From Paracoccus shanxieyensis (GTDB lineage: Bacteria; Pseudomonadota; Alphaproteobacteria; Rhodobacterales; Rhodobacteraceae): a stretch of 33,937 nt of DNA. Under the pieces are notes generated by a model. That model searched no databases. It was given only the letters and a program-made list of their open reading frames with translations, and was not told where the DNA came from. Of this stretch, positions 15,082 to 23,798 are shown one piece after another (positions within the stretch are counted from its first letter, which is position 1; each line of letters begins with the position of its first letter). Location: positions 1-33,937 of the forward strand of contig NZ_WMII01000027.1 in assembly GCF_009711265.1 (NCBI RefSeq). The letters run 5' to 3'. Both the position numbers and the translations under genes were made by a program.

Positions 15082-16408
15082 TCCGTGTTGCACCACGTTG
15101 CTCGCCACTCGCTATAAAAGCTTCCGCGTCGAACAACTCCGGATAGGCGTCGTCGAGCGCGATCGGCGGGGTCTCAGCGGCGCCCTGTTGCCGGCATGTT
15201 TGGTCCGGACGCCAGCCGGGATTGATATTGACCTTGGACAGATCGCTGAGGTCGGTACCTTTAGCAACGCAAGCCCGGTATACGGGCGGCTGCAGTGGCG
15301 ACATTGGCATTCCAAGTGCGGCAGTGGCGGCATAAATCACCATCTGAATCAGGCCGGCAATCTGGCCGCCGCTCCTCAGTGGCTCGCCTTCGACAAAGAC
15401 ATCACTCAGCGTCCGAGGATCGCCTTCGGGTGGCTCGAGCACGGCCATTAGTCCGCGCCCCTTCGTGCCGCGCACGAACCGGAACCACCCTGCCAGAGGC
15501 TGGTCGTTGCCGTCTGTGATGCGCGTCTCCGCTACCTCGTCCATGTAGAGGCCCACTGGATTCGCTAGCGTAATCGAGAGCGCATTCTTGGCATTGACTG
15601 GAACCGCAGTGATGTTGACCCCATAGCCGATATTGGGATCGCTGCTGCGATTAACGCTGCCATATCCAGATGATGCAATTAGCCGCCGCGACTCAGTTAT
15701 TCTCGCGCCGCGCGCATCTCGTCGGAGCACCGTGGCCCGCGCTGCCAAATTGATCTCAGCACCCAACGTATTTGCCGGATGCGTGAGATGTATAATGCCA
15801 TCCTTTGTGTTCCACTTGTTGAAAGGATTGTAGGTGCCCGCCGGCAGGAGCCAGTCAGTGGTGTATTGAAGGTCAACCTCGAGCAGGAGGTCGCCCTTTC
15901 GAACATCCGACGACACTAATTCCTGATAAAGACTAACCACGCGATCAATATCATGCTCTGCGAGCAGTATCCAATATTCGGGCCCTTCGGCCGTAAATAT
16001 TATTCGGGATCCACGCGGGCCGTTTTCGTCCCAGCGCCACTCGCAATATTCGTCATGGCGGCGAAACTGTGTGGTAACAACATTGCTTCCGTCCGGGGTG
16101 TAGATATCGGTGCTACCGAGCTCGTCTAGCCATGCCCAGCCTGCGGGAGGATCTTGGGCGGTCTGACGAGATATGGCCAACGGGTAGCCGTTCCAAGTAA
16201 CCGGAAGTTCCGAGCTTTGCGCGGGACTGTCCGCTTCGGTGAAGAAAAGGGGTTTGGGAACTCGGTCCAGACCCTTGGGATTAGTAAGGTTTCGAATCTC
16301 GTCCCTTATTTGATTCTCGACCCACCTATTCCAGTGGTCAAGAAACCCTTGGCGGCTAGGGCGACCAACGAGGTCATCCAGATTTCCTGGAGGGAGATAG
16401 CTGAACAT
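15074..16408 (-). CDS. Conserved DyP-associated protein of unknown function
   Basis: The product is 444 aa. The start is ATG 16408 (MFSYLPPGN), because GGAG lies 8 nt upstream; ATG 16414 would leave only 2 nt. Seen: DEYCEWRWDENG, TFTAEGPEYW-like IIFTAEGPEYW, YNPFNKWNTKDGIIHLTHPANTLGAEI and NRSSDPNIG, which look like strongly conserved blocks rather than a low-complexity protein. I recall similar proteins beside DyP peroxidases in other bacteria, but I cannot name a domain. There is no signal peptide or membrane segment until a moderately hydrophobic stretch near residues 365-380. The stop overlaps the DyP-LRR start by 8 bp, so the two are made together. It may be the substrate or a maturation partner (inference). 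Confidence 0.75.
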   Translation of the reverse strand: MFSYLPPGNLDDLVGRPSRQGFLDHWNRWVENQIRDEIRNLTNPKGLDRVPKPLFFTEADSPAQSSELPVTWNGYPLAISRQTAQDPPAGWAWLDELGSTDIYTPDGSNVVTTQFRRHDEYCEWRWDENGPRGSRIIFTAEGPEYWILLAEHDIDRVVSLYQELVSSDVRKGDLLLEVDLQYTTDWLLPAGTYNPFNKWNTKDGIIHLTHPANTLGAEINLAARATVLRRDARGARITESRRLIASSGYGSVNRSSDPNIGYGVNITAVPVNAKNALSITLANPVGLYMDEVAETRITDGNDQPLAGWFRFVRGTKGRGLMAVLEPPEGDPRTLSDVFVEGEPLRSGGQIAGLIQMVIYAATAALGMPMSPLQPPVYRACVAKGTDLSDLSKVNINPGWRPDQTCRQQGAAETPPIALDDAYPELFDAEAFIASGEQRGATRNV

Positions 16409-16439
16409 ATGCATCACTCCAAAATAGAAGTTTGCATTG

Positions 16440-16965
16440 CAAGGGTGCAACGACCACCTTCGCCCTGTCAAGAAAGAACTCAAGTCGGACGTAGATCGTG
16501 ACCGCGGCGCCGCCGGGTGCCACCGCGATGTACACCCATCACAGCGGGTCGAGATTCGGCATAAGCGGAAGGATTGCAGATTGGGTCTCCGCCAAGACTC
16601 TATGCGCGACCTCCCCGCCCGCAGCACCCAGCGTGGCCACACCCGCCGCGCAACTGCCCTTCATGGTGCGGCTCTCGGCCAGAACTTCACGAGCGGGCGG
16701 CGTTTCAGCTGCGAATGCGGTCGCCCGGACCGGGCACCTTTCGCCCCACTGCCGCGCGGGCGCAAGGTCGACATGGACGAAGCCAGAGCGGGGATAGAAC
16801 CCGAAGCCGAGGAACCCGACCTCCCGCACCGCCGCCTCGAACGCCGCTGCTCATTGTTCGTTATTGCGACTTCGAACGCGGCGCCGTCGAGGTGCTTGGT
16901 TCGAGTTGCGTCGCCGACGGCGCGATTGTGCTCGGGGCTGTGACAGGCCGATCCTGTGGTCTCAT
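16440..16965 (-). pseudogene. Decayed M15-type peptidase / holin-like phage lysis gene
   Basis: On minus, around 16930-16850, one frame reads SPEHNRAVGDATRTKHLDGAAFEVA, the H-x6-D signature of M15/YcbK-type peptidases. A second frame continues with VGFLGFGFYPRSGFVHVDL and WGERCP (about 16820-16730). After ILPLMPNLDPL there is an in-frame TGA at 16539, and beyond it WVYIAVAPGGAAVTIYVRL, a membrane segment that normally follows in this protein. The N-terminus is missing, there is at least one frameshift, and there is one internal stop, so the gene is dead. It follows the tail genes, a normal place for a phage lysis or cell-wall enzyme. Its end runs into the leader of the DyP-associated gene. 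Confidence 0.7.
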
Positions 16966-16979
16966 AATGATCGCGGCTC

Positions 16980-17357
16980 TCAGGTCCTCGGCCGGTTGCC
17001 ACGGCACCCGATCATCCTCTGATCGATTTCCGGCTCGTCCCACTTCCCGGCGACGGCCATCCATTTTTCGATTTCAGCCTGCAGCTTGGGATCGTCGGCA
17101 CAGAGATGAAACGTATAGAGGCGGTTGACGATGTCCCGCATCAGTTCGCGCATGTCGTCGTCGGTGATATGCGAGACATCGGTCCAGGGGATGCGTCGGC
17201 CATCGGCATCCACCACGCTGACGTCGCTCCAGTCGCCGGTATGGGTTACGGGGGTGAGGCCCGCATGGCTGTTCTCGATATGGGTGTTGCGCACACAGAG
17301 CATCGCCATGGTCTTGGCGAGCTTGGCCGCGATGCGTTTTTCAGCTTCTTCGTTCAT
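16980..17357 (-). CDS. Conserved hypothetical phage protein
   Basis: The product is 125 aa from ATG 17357, with no recognised domain. It has a helical N-terminus (EAEKRIAAKLAKTMAMLCVRN), a middle with WSDVSVVDADGRRIPW, and a C-terminal helix (MRELMRDIVNRLYTF). Small proteins of this kind follow the fibre gene in Rhodobacterales prophages. It lies 65 bp after the DUF2793 gene in the same direction, so it may be the last intact gene of the tail operon. The function is unknown; a tail-fibre accessory role is possible. Confidence 0.65.
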   Translation of the reverse strand: MNEEAEKRIAAKLAKTMAMLCVRNTHIENSHAGLTPVTHTGDWSDVSVVDADGRRIPWTDVSHITDDDMRELMRDIVNRLYTFHLCADDPKLQAEIEKWMAVAGKWDEPEIDQRMIGCRGNRPRT

Positions 17358-17422
17358 GCCGCAAGCATATGTCGCGCGGTCCCGTCAGACCAGAAGCAAG
17401 TCACCCGCGACGCTACGCGCGA

Positions 17423-19348
17423 TCAATAATCAGTCTCCACATAGACCCCCGAGCAATCGTATGCGACCGCCGCCGCCGTCGCGCCGTTGTTCATGAAATT
17501 CCGGGGGCTCAGGAGTTGCGTCGGGGCCGGAATGTCGGTGTCGAGCATGACCTCGATCACCGCCCCGCTGACCTCCTCGACGACCCGGACGCCGATCTCG
17601 CTGCTGTTTGGGGCGGCGAGGAGCGTCAGAGTCAGGACGTTCGTCGTGCTCGCGACCGGGAAACTCGCTCCGAGATCGGTGAGCGTCGGCGCGCCGGAGA
17701 CATCGTTCTGCACGAGTTGCCAGTTCGTGTGGGTGCCGCGCTGGAAGCCGATGCCGATGCAGTTCACCACAGCCGACAACGTCAGGGTCGTGGCCAGCGC
17801 TGTTGTCGATCCGTAGAGGCCGAAGAAACCCATGCCGGTCGCCTGCAGCGTCACCAGCGAGAGCCGGTTCACATAGGTGAAGCCGCCCAGCCCATCTGCG
17901 TTACCACGCCAACAGACCCAGCCGGCAGAACGTTCCTCGGCCGCTGCATCGGCGGTCGCGGCGCTGGTCACGCGCCAGCGGCGCATCGAGGTCGAGAGGT
18001 TTGTGGTGGCGAGCGTCGGCGTGGCGACGGTGCCGACGGCGGTGCGCGGCATGCCATTGGTGTTGACGGTCGTGCCGCTGGACGGCGCCCAGGTCGCGAT
18101 CCGGTTCACCCCAAAATGCGGCTGCAGCGGGAAGAACCGCCCCGAGGGCCGCTGGACGTCGAGCCATCCGGCCCCGGCGCGGTCCCGCGCATAGACCGCC
18201 AGCTTGCCGCTCGGCGGCGGCGCGGGCACGGCATCGAGCGCCGGGAGCACGACGGGTTTAGGCATCTCGACCCGGCCGTTGCTGCGGTCGATCCGGAGCG
18301 CCTCGTAGAAGGCCGAGCCGTCCGGGCTGACCTTGATGCTGAAATCGTCGTTACCGAGCAGCCCGATCAGCGCCCGGGCCGACCAGTTGGTCTTGAAGGC
18401 GAAGCTGGCATCGTTGGCTGGCGCGGCCTTGTTGACCGTCGCCTCGACCCCGGCTCCTGCGTTGTTCAGGAGCACCGCGGGGGTGTTGATCGAGAGCCGA
18501 TTGTAGCTGTCGGCGGTCGCCCCGCCGAGGCCCAGAAGCTGGGCGGTCAGGTTCGCCTGTGGCATGCCGACCTGCGTCACGGCATTGGCGAAGGTCACGG
18601 TCGGCGTGTTGATCACCGTGGTGCCATTCGCGCCAGAGGTGGCCGAGCCGATGTTGACGACCGTGGTCGAGCCCGACGCGCCGCCGGTGCCGAGGTTCAC
18701 GGTCTTGGTGAGGCCGGTGGTCGTCGCCCCGGTGCCCATCCCGTAGGTCGCGGTGCCCGTCGCCGTGCCGATGGTCGCGGACGCGGCCGAGACCGTGACG
18801 CTGCCCGAAGCCGTCAGCGTGCCTGAGAAGGTTTTATTGCCGGTGAAGGTCTGGGTGCCCGCCAGGATCGCCAGTTCCGACGAGGTGTTCGGCAGCGTGT
18901 AGCTGCGCGTCGTACCGGTGCTGATACCGGACAGCGAGAAGACGACCTTCTTCGTGGGATCGGCATCGTTGACGAGGCTGAATACGGCGTCCGAGATGTC
19001 GCTCGGCTCGCCCACCACCTCCCAGACAGCGCCGGTCCAGACGAACAGCACGGCCTCGTCCTCGACCCATGTCCGCCAGCCGGTGCGCGGCGACAGGCGT
19101 AGCCAGGCGCCGTCGGACCAGAGGGCGATATTCAGGTCCCATCCCGCCCAATCGCCGGTGGCGCCGGAAGCGACGATGTAGCGGTCCCCATCGGCGGGGC
19201 TTCCGGGCGGCGCGGTCAGGTCCCGGTCGAGGACGGAGAGATGGACAAGTCCGTCGAGGATCCGCAGCGCCTCGTTGTGGGTGACGTGCTTCTGGGCCTG
19301 CGCCGCCAAGATGTAGGGCAGCAAGAGATGGGTGGTGGCGTCGGACAT
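17423..19348 (-). CDS. DUF2793 tail fibre / receptor-binding type protein
   Basis: The product is 641 aa. ATG 19348 is used because the family begins HLLLPYILAAQAQKHVTHNEAL; the in-frame upstream extension lies in the preceding gene. DUF2793 occupies about 1-115, with WDLNIALWSDGAWL and WRTWVEDEAVLFVW. It is followed by Gly/Thr/Ser-rich repeated sequence (about 150-270; NKTFSGTLTASGSVTV, TKTVNLGTGG) typical of beta-helical fibre stems, and then a C-terminal head. It lies 7 bp after the host-specificity gene. It is probably the distal fibre or host-attachment protein. The repetitive stem and variable tip are where such proteins change quickly. Confidence 0.8.
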   Translation of the reverse strand: MSDATTHLLLPYILAAQAQKHVTHNEALRILDGLVHLSVLDRDLTAPPGSPADGDRYIVASGATGDWAGWDLNIALWSDGAWLRLSPRTGWRTWVEDEAVLFVWTGAVWEVVGEPSDISDAVFSLVNDADPTKKVVFSLSGISTGTTRSYTLPNTSSELAILAGTQTFTGNKTFSGTLTASGSVTVSAASATIGTATGTATYGMGTGATTTGLTKTVNLGTGGASGSTTVVNIGSATSGANGTTVINTPTVTFANAVTQVGMPQANLTAQLLGLGGATADSYNRLSINTPAVLLNNAGAGVEATVNKAAPANDASFAFKTNWSARALIGLLGNDDFSIKVSPDGSAFYEALRIDRSNGRVEMPKPVVLPALDAVPAPPPSGKLAVYARDRAGAGWLDVQRPSGRFFPLQPHFGVNRIATWAPSSGTTVNTNGMPRTAVGTVATPTLATTNLSTSMRRWRVTSAATADAAAEERSAGWVCWRGNADGLGGFTYVNRLSLVTLQATGMGFFGLYGSTTALATTLTLSAVVNCIGIGFQRGTHTNWQLVQNDVSGAPTLTDLGASFPVASTTNVLTLTLLAAPNSSEIGVRVVEEVSGAVIEVMLDTDIPAPTQLLSPRNFMNNGATAAAVAYDCSGVYVETDY

Positions 19349-19355
19349 TGGGGCC

Positions 19356-22300
19356 TCAGAACGTGAGCGTGACGGATTTCGGCGCGCCCCGCCCGACGAG
19401 GGCGGAGAGCTGGAAGATGCGGATGTCGAGCGTGTCACCGGGGCCGAGCAGCGCGCCCCAATCGGCGGTCTGGGCGGCGGCAGAGTAGATCGCGCTGGTG
19501 GTGGCCGCGCTCAGCACCCGTTTCACGGTGGCGCCGTCGAGGATCTCGACCTCATAGGCCTCCAGTTCCTCGGCCAACGGGACCTCGAGCGCGCCCCAGC
19601 TGTCGGCCGAGAGGGCGCGGGATCGACGCATCCAACGGATCGTCAGATCGCCGGGCGTGCGCGGCCTGCGCCATGGCTGCTCGACATGGGCGACCGACAA
19701 CGGCCGCAGCCCGACGCCCTCAGGCGTGAAAGCCTGCGCGACGTAGGTCTCGTCGCTGACCGGCCGGTTCGCGGGGCCGATGCGCCAGTTCCACGGATTG
19801 CCGAGATCGGCCTCGGCGATCGGCAGCGATGCCAGCGCGGCATCAAGCACCATGACCCGCGCACCCGCAGGTACCGGATTGCCAATTGCACCCTCTGTCC
19901 CCCGCTGGCCGCGCAGAAGTCGGGTCAGGCGATACCGGCCGGGGGCGATCAATTCCGCCGCGCCTGCCTGCACGATCTCCCAGACACCGGGCGCGCTCTC
20001 GATGGCCAGCGCGTTGGCCCCGCCGAACAGCGTCAGGTCGGTGACGCTTTCGAGGGTCCCGGTCAGCAAATCGACCACTAGCGCGTTTCCGAGATCGAAG
20101 CGCGACGTGGGGCCCGCGTAGAAGTCCGAGACCAGCATCCCGATCCGGGCGCGGCTGCCGAACGTGGTCAGCAGCTCGAAGCTATCGGTCGAGGGGCTGC
20201 GGAACACCGCCATCTCGCCGGGCCAGGGAACCGCATGCGCAGCCACCAGCGGCCGGTGCGCGGGCTGGTCCTCGGTGAGCTGCGGCAGATCGAGCAGTAT
20301 GGCCTCGGGCGCGCCGAAGACGACCGCCTGCGAAAGCGCCGAGGGTCGCGGCGTTCCGGGCGGCAGGTCGTAGGCCTCCCGATCCTGACGCAGGGCCTCA
20401 ATGCCGCGCGCATCGGCATCGGCAATCGAGGTGAGCCGCAGCGGAATGGACCGGCCGTCATGGGCGAGCGTAATGACATCGGCCGGGTCGAGTGCCAACC
20501 GCGAGGGTGGCAGCCGGAATGCCGCGCTCTCGCGACCGGTCCAGGCTTCCATCAGCGCGCGGCGGCAGCGGCGCTCAGCCTCCTCAGGCGGTACGGCCAT
20601 GGGGAAGGACTCCGAGGCAATGCGCGTCGTGTCGACGGTGATGCGCCGGGCCTCGACCTGCGCCGCCTCGTAATCCTCGTCCGCGCGGGCCACCTGCCAT
20701 TTCAGGGCCTGCGGCAGTTCGGTCTCCTGGCCGCGCGTCAGCTCCAGCACGTCGCCGTCGCGGGCGGCGACGAGATCGTCCGGAGAGACGCTCGCCACCG
20801 CCGCCCGGCCACGCATGACGAAGCGGATCACCCCCTCGGTCTCGACGGCGTCGAACCCGAAGTACCGCGACAGCGTGGTGATCGAGGCGCGCGGGCTTTC
20901 CAGTGCGCCGATGGCATAGCCCTCCACCGCACCCCAGAGCCCGGTGACGTCGATGCGGGTCCCCGGCAGCCCAGCCCGCAGACAGAGGTGCCGCACGAGC
21001 GCGGCGAGCGACACCGACCCGAGGCGGCCGGTCAGCCAGTGGCCCAGACGCCAGTTGGGGCCATCGGTCCAGACATCCGTCAGTTCGGGGAAGAACGGGT
21101 ACGGCCGCGCGTCCCAGGTCCAGGCCGCGCATTCCGGCACATCGACCATCCGGCCGCCGTAGACCGGGGAAAGCGGGTTGTTCGCGGCCTCACCCCAGAA
21201 CAGATAGGTCGCCTCGAGATAGGCGCGCTGGATGGTGTCGTCGCGCCAGCCCCGCGAGAAATAGGGCGTGAAACTCTCCGACGATTTCGGGTCGAAGAAC
21301 ACGTTGGGCTGGTTGGTGCCACGGTCGATGGCCGGGCAGCCGAGTTCGGTGAAGCGGATGGGCTTGGACTGGGGCACCCATGCGGTCGGCGTGCCGCTCT
21401 CCACGCCGCCCGGGCGGTTGTAATGCGCGTTCGACCACCAGTTGCGCAGATCCTTGTAGCGGAAGACCCATGGCTTACCCGCGCCACCATCCGTGATCGG
21501 GGTGCGGACCTGCGCCGACCGATCCGCCGCCGATGCATAGAACCAGTCGAAGCCCTCACGGCCCGCAATGTTCGCCTGCAGATAGGCCCGGTCGTAGATC
21601 GCGGGCCAGCCCTCGGCCGCGTCCACATGCCCGTACCCGTCGCGCCAGTCCGACAGCGGCATGTAGTTGTCGATGCCGACGAAATTGATGTTGGCATCCG
21701 ACCAGAGCGGGTCGAGGTGAAAATAGACATCGCCACTGCCGTCGCTGGGATGGTGCCCGAAGTATTCAGACCAGTCGGCCGCATAGCCGATTTCCGTGCC
21801 TGCTCCGAGGATGGTGCGCACATCGCCAGCGAGCGCCTTGAACGCAGCGACGGCGGGATAGCTGCTGGCACCCGAGCGGATGGTGGTCAGGCCGCGCATC
21901 TCCGAGCCGATCAGGAAGGCATCGACTCCGCCCGCCACCACGCAGAGGTGGGCGTAGTGCAGCATCATCCGGCGCAGACCCCAGTCGCCGGAGGGGCCGG
22001 TCCAGGAGACGTTGTCGCCCGAGATCGCGAAGTCGGAAGGGTCCGCGCTGCCGAAGAACGCCGAGACCTGGCTCGACGCCGTGGCCGTCTTGTCCACGCT
22101 CCCGGCGTAGCCTGCCGCGGGCGAACAGGTGATCCGGCCGCGCCAGGGAAAAGCGGGCTGACCGGTCTCGGCGGCATTGTCGGAATACGGATTCGGCAGC
22201 GCGTTGCCGGGCGGGACGTCCATCAGGATGAAGGGATAGAAGGTGACCCGCAGCCCCCGCGCCTTCATCTCGCGGATCGCCTGTACCACCGCGAAATCCG

Positions 22301-23354
22301 CAGGCGTGCCGCCATAGACCGGTCGGTCCTCAGCATCACGGCTGACGAGATGGGCTGCAGCGCGGGAAACCCCGTTGACCGACCAAACCTTCGGGCTGGT
22401 GACCTTGGTCGCCACCTCCACGCCGGGCTTGATGGTGCAGTTGCCCGCCCGCAGGTCATTGCCGAACCAGGCGACGACGAGGCTTACGCTTTCCACCGCC
22501 GGGGCCATGGCCTGCAGCCGATCGAGAGCCACGACGATGTCGGCCTCATCCGGCAACGCGTTCAGGTTCTCGGCCGAGGTCGTCCCACCGGTGGTCTGGC
22601 CGAAGACGGTGGTCGTGGCCCCGACTGTCTTGCGGACAGCCTCGGTCGCATAGGTGAACTCGCCCGAGGCCGGGATCATCGTCACGGCCTTGACCAGCCC
22701 CTCGGCCGTGTCGGGATCGGCCAAGGGCCGGAAGACCTCGAACGAAAGCTGCGGCAGGCGGTTGCCGTAGGTAAAAAGCGGCAGTTCCTCGAATACGACA
22801 TAGGCCGTGCCGCGATAGGCGGGCGTGTTGGCGGCCCCCATCTTTGCCGCGATGAACGGATCGGCCGCCTGCGCCTCGTCGCCGGGATACCAGCGCCAGG
22901 TGACGCCGGAGAGGTCCATCGGTTTCCCGTCCGCCCAGACGCGCCCGATGCCGGTGATCGGCCCCTCGCAGAGCGCGACGGCGAAGCTGGCGTAGTAGAG
23001 GTATTCGGTTGTCTTGACCTTGCCGCCCCCGCCGCCCTTGCCGCCGCCTTGCGTGGTGGTCTTGGTCTCCTCGCGGAAATCGGTGGCCCAGATGATGTTG
23101 CCACCGATCCGCATGCGGCCGTAGAGGCGCGGGATCACCGCCCCCTCGGTCGAGGAGGTAATGCGCAAGCTGTCGAGCCGCGCGCCTTCGATCCTTTGCG
23201 TCGGCGCGAGCGATGACACGATCCAGCTGTCAACGACCGAGCCGATGGTGGAACCGATGAAGCCGCCGATGGTCACCGCGCTGACGCCGAGGATTGCGCC
23301 GCCGATCGAGCCGCCGATGGCGGCACCGGCTGCGCCGAGAATGAGGGTGGCCAT
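19356..23354 (-). CDS. Baseplate hub / host-specificity protein (GTA gp15-like megatron)
   Basis: The product is 1332 aa. It has a glycine/alanine-rich hydrophobic start (1-45), an early tail-protein domain with a Gly-rich loop (GGGKGGGGGK, about 102-111), and a glycoside-hydrolase-like TIM-barrel region in the middle (GTA TIM; GLRVTFYPFILMDVPPGN, ADWSEYFGHHP, FTELGCPAIDRGTNQPNVF). A phage-tail_3-type domain follows (RYFGFDAVETEGVIRFVMRGR), and the C-terminus has VEILDGATVKRVL. This order matches the Rhodobacter capsulatus GTA megatron, the central baseplate protein that contacts the cell envelope. Length is as expected, with no break. It lies directly after the NlpC/P60 gene. Confidence 0.92.
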   Translation of the reverse strand: MATLILGAAGAAIGGSIGGAILGVSAVTIGGFIGSTIGSVVDSWIVSSLAPTQRIEGARLDSLRITSSTEGAVIPRLYGRMRIGGNIIWATDFREETKTTTQGGGKGGGGGKVKTTEYLYYASFAVALCEGPITGIGRVWADGKPMDLSGVTWRWYPGDEAQAADPFIAAKMGAANTPAYRGTAYVVFEELPLFTYGNRLPQLSFEVFRPLADPDTAEGLVKAVTMIPASGEFTYATEAVRKTVGATTTVFGQTTGGTTSAENLNALPDEADIVVALDRLQAMAPAVESVSLVVAWFGNDLRAGNCTIKPGVEVATKVTSPKVWSVNGVSRAAAHLVSRDAEDRPVYGGTPADFAVVQAIREMKARGLRVTFYPFILMDVPPGNALPNPYSDNAAETGQPAFPWRGRITCSPAAGYAGSVDKTATASSQVSAFFGSADPSDFAISGDNVSWTGPSGDWGLRRMMLHYAHLCVVAGGVDAFLIGSEMRGLTTIRSGASSYPAVAAFKALAGDVRTILGAGTEIGYAADWSEYFGHHPSDGSGDVYFHLDPLWSDANINFVGIDNYMPLSDWRDGYGHVDAAEGWPAIYDRAYLQANIAGREGFDWFYASAADRSAQVRTPITDGGAGKPWVFRYKDLRNWWSNAHYNRPGGVESGTPTAWVPQSKPIRFTELGCPAIDRGTNQPNVFFDPKSSESFTPYFSRGWRDDTIQRAYLEATYLFWGEAANNPLSPVYGGRMVDVPECAAWTWDARPYPFFPELTDVWTDGPNWRLGHWLTGRLGSVSLAALVRHLCLRAGLPGTRIDVTGLWGAVEGYAIGALESPRASITTLSRYFGFDAVETEGVIRFVMRGRAAVASVSPDDLVAARDGDVLELTRGQETELPQALKWQVARADEDYEAAQVEARRITVDTTRIASESFPMAVPPEEAERRCRRALMEAWTGRESAAFRLPPSRLALDPADVITLAHDGRSIPLRLTSIADADARGIEALRQDREAYDLPPGTPRPSALSQAVVFGAPEAILLDLPQLTEDQPAHRPLVAAHAVPWPGEMAVFRSPSTDSFELLTTFGSRARIGMLVSDFYAGPTSRFDLGNALVVDLLTGTLESVTDLTLFGGANALAIESAPGVWEIVQAGAAELIAPGRYRLTRLLRGQRGTEGAIGNPVPAGARVMVLDAALASLPIAEADLGNPWNWRIGPANRPVSDETYVAQAFTPEGVGLRPLSVAHVEQPWRRPRTPGDLTIRWMRRSRALSADSWGALEVPLAEELEAYEVEILDGATVKRVLSAATTSAIYSAAAQTADWGALLGPGDTLDIRIFQLSALVGRGAPKSVTLTF

Positions 23355-23363
23355 GTCGGGGTC

Positions 23364-23798
23364 TCAGCGTTGCGGGAACAGGAAGGCGAAGGCGATGCGC
23401 AGGCGCCAGGCATTGGTGAGCGGTTCCTCGATGACGCCGAGCCGCTCGTATGCATGGAGGAAAGTGTAGGGGCCGGTCAGGATCCCGACATGCTTGGCGA
23501 TGGCGCGCGGCATCACCCGAAAGAGAACCAGCGAACCGGGAGTGGCATCGGCTGGGGTGATCTCCGGCATCATGCGGCGCGCGCCTTCGGCCAGCACCTC
23601 GCGCGGACCGGTCTCGCCCCAGTCCCGGCTGTAGGGCGGGATCGGAAACGGCTCGGGGCCGACGACCTCGCGCCAGATGCCTCGGGCCAGCCCGAGGCAG
23701 TCGCAGCCGACACCCTTGAGGCTCGCCTGGTCGTGATACGGCGTGCCGAGCCACGACCGCGCTGCCGCGATCACCCTATCCGGATCGGCGAGCTTCAC
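23364..23798 (-). CDS. NlpC/P60 tail peptidase (GTA gp14-like)
   Basis: The product is 144 aa. The catalytic triad is visible: C34 in GVGCDCLGLARG, H103 in AKHVGIL and H115 in FLHAYERLG. It is a compact NlpC/P60 domain along the whole length, a peptidoglycan hydrolase carried at the tail tip for genome entry. It overlaps the DUF2163 gene by 4 bp and precedes the megatron, the conserved order gp13-gp14-gp15. Confidence 0.93.
   Translation of the reverse strand: MKLADPDRVIAAARSWLGTPYHDQASLKGVGCDCLGLARGIWREVVGPEPFPIPPYSRDWGETGPREVLAEGARRMMPEITPADATPGSLVLFRVMPRAIAKHVGILTGPYTFLHAYERLGVIEEPLTNAWRLRIAFAFLFPQR

Noticed and set aside
16409..16642. N-terminal extension of the DyP-associated protein
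   Set aside because: It runs through the pseudogene remnant; the ATG at 16408 has the GGAG at proper distance.
20235..23216. 993-codon plus-strand open frame opposite the megatron gene
   Set aside because: High-GC antisense shadow: composition rich in Arg/Gly/Asp without domain pattern, no ribosome-binding site, and it lies entirely over a recognised gene.
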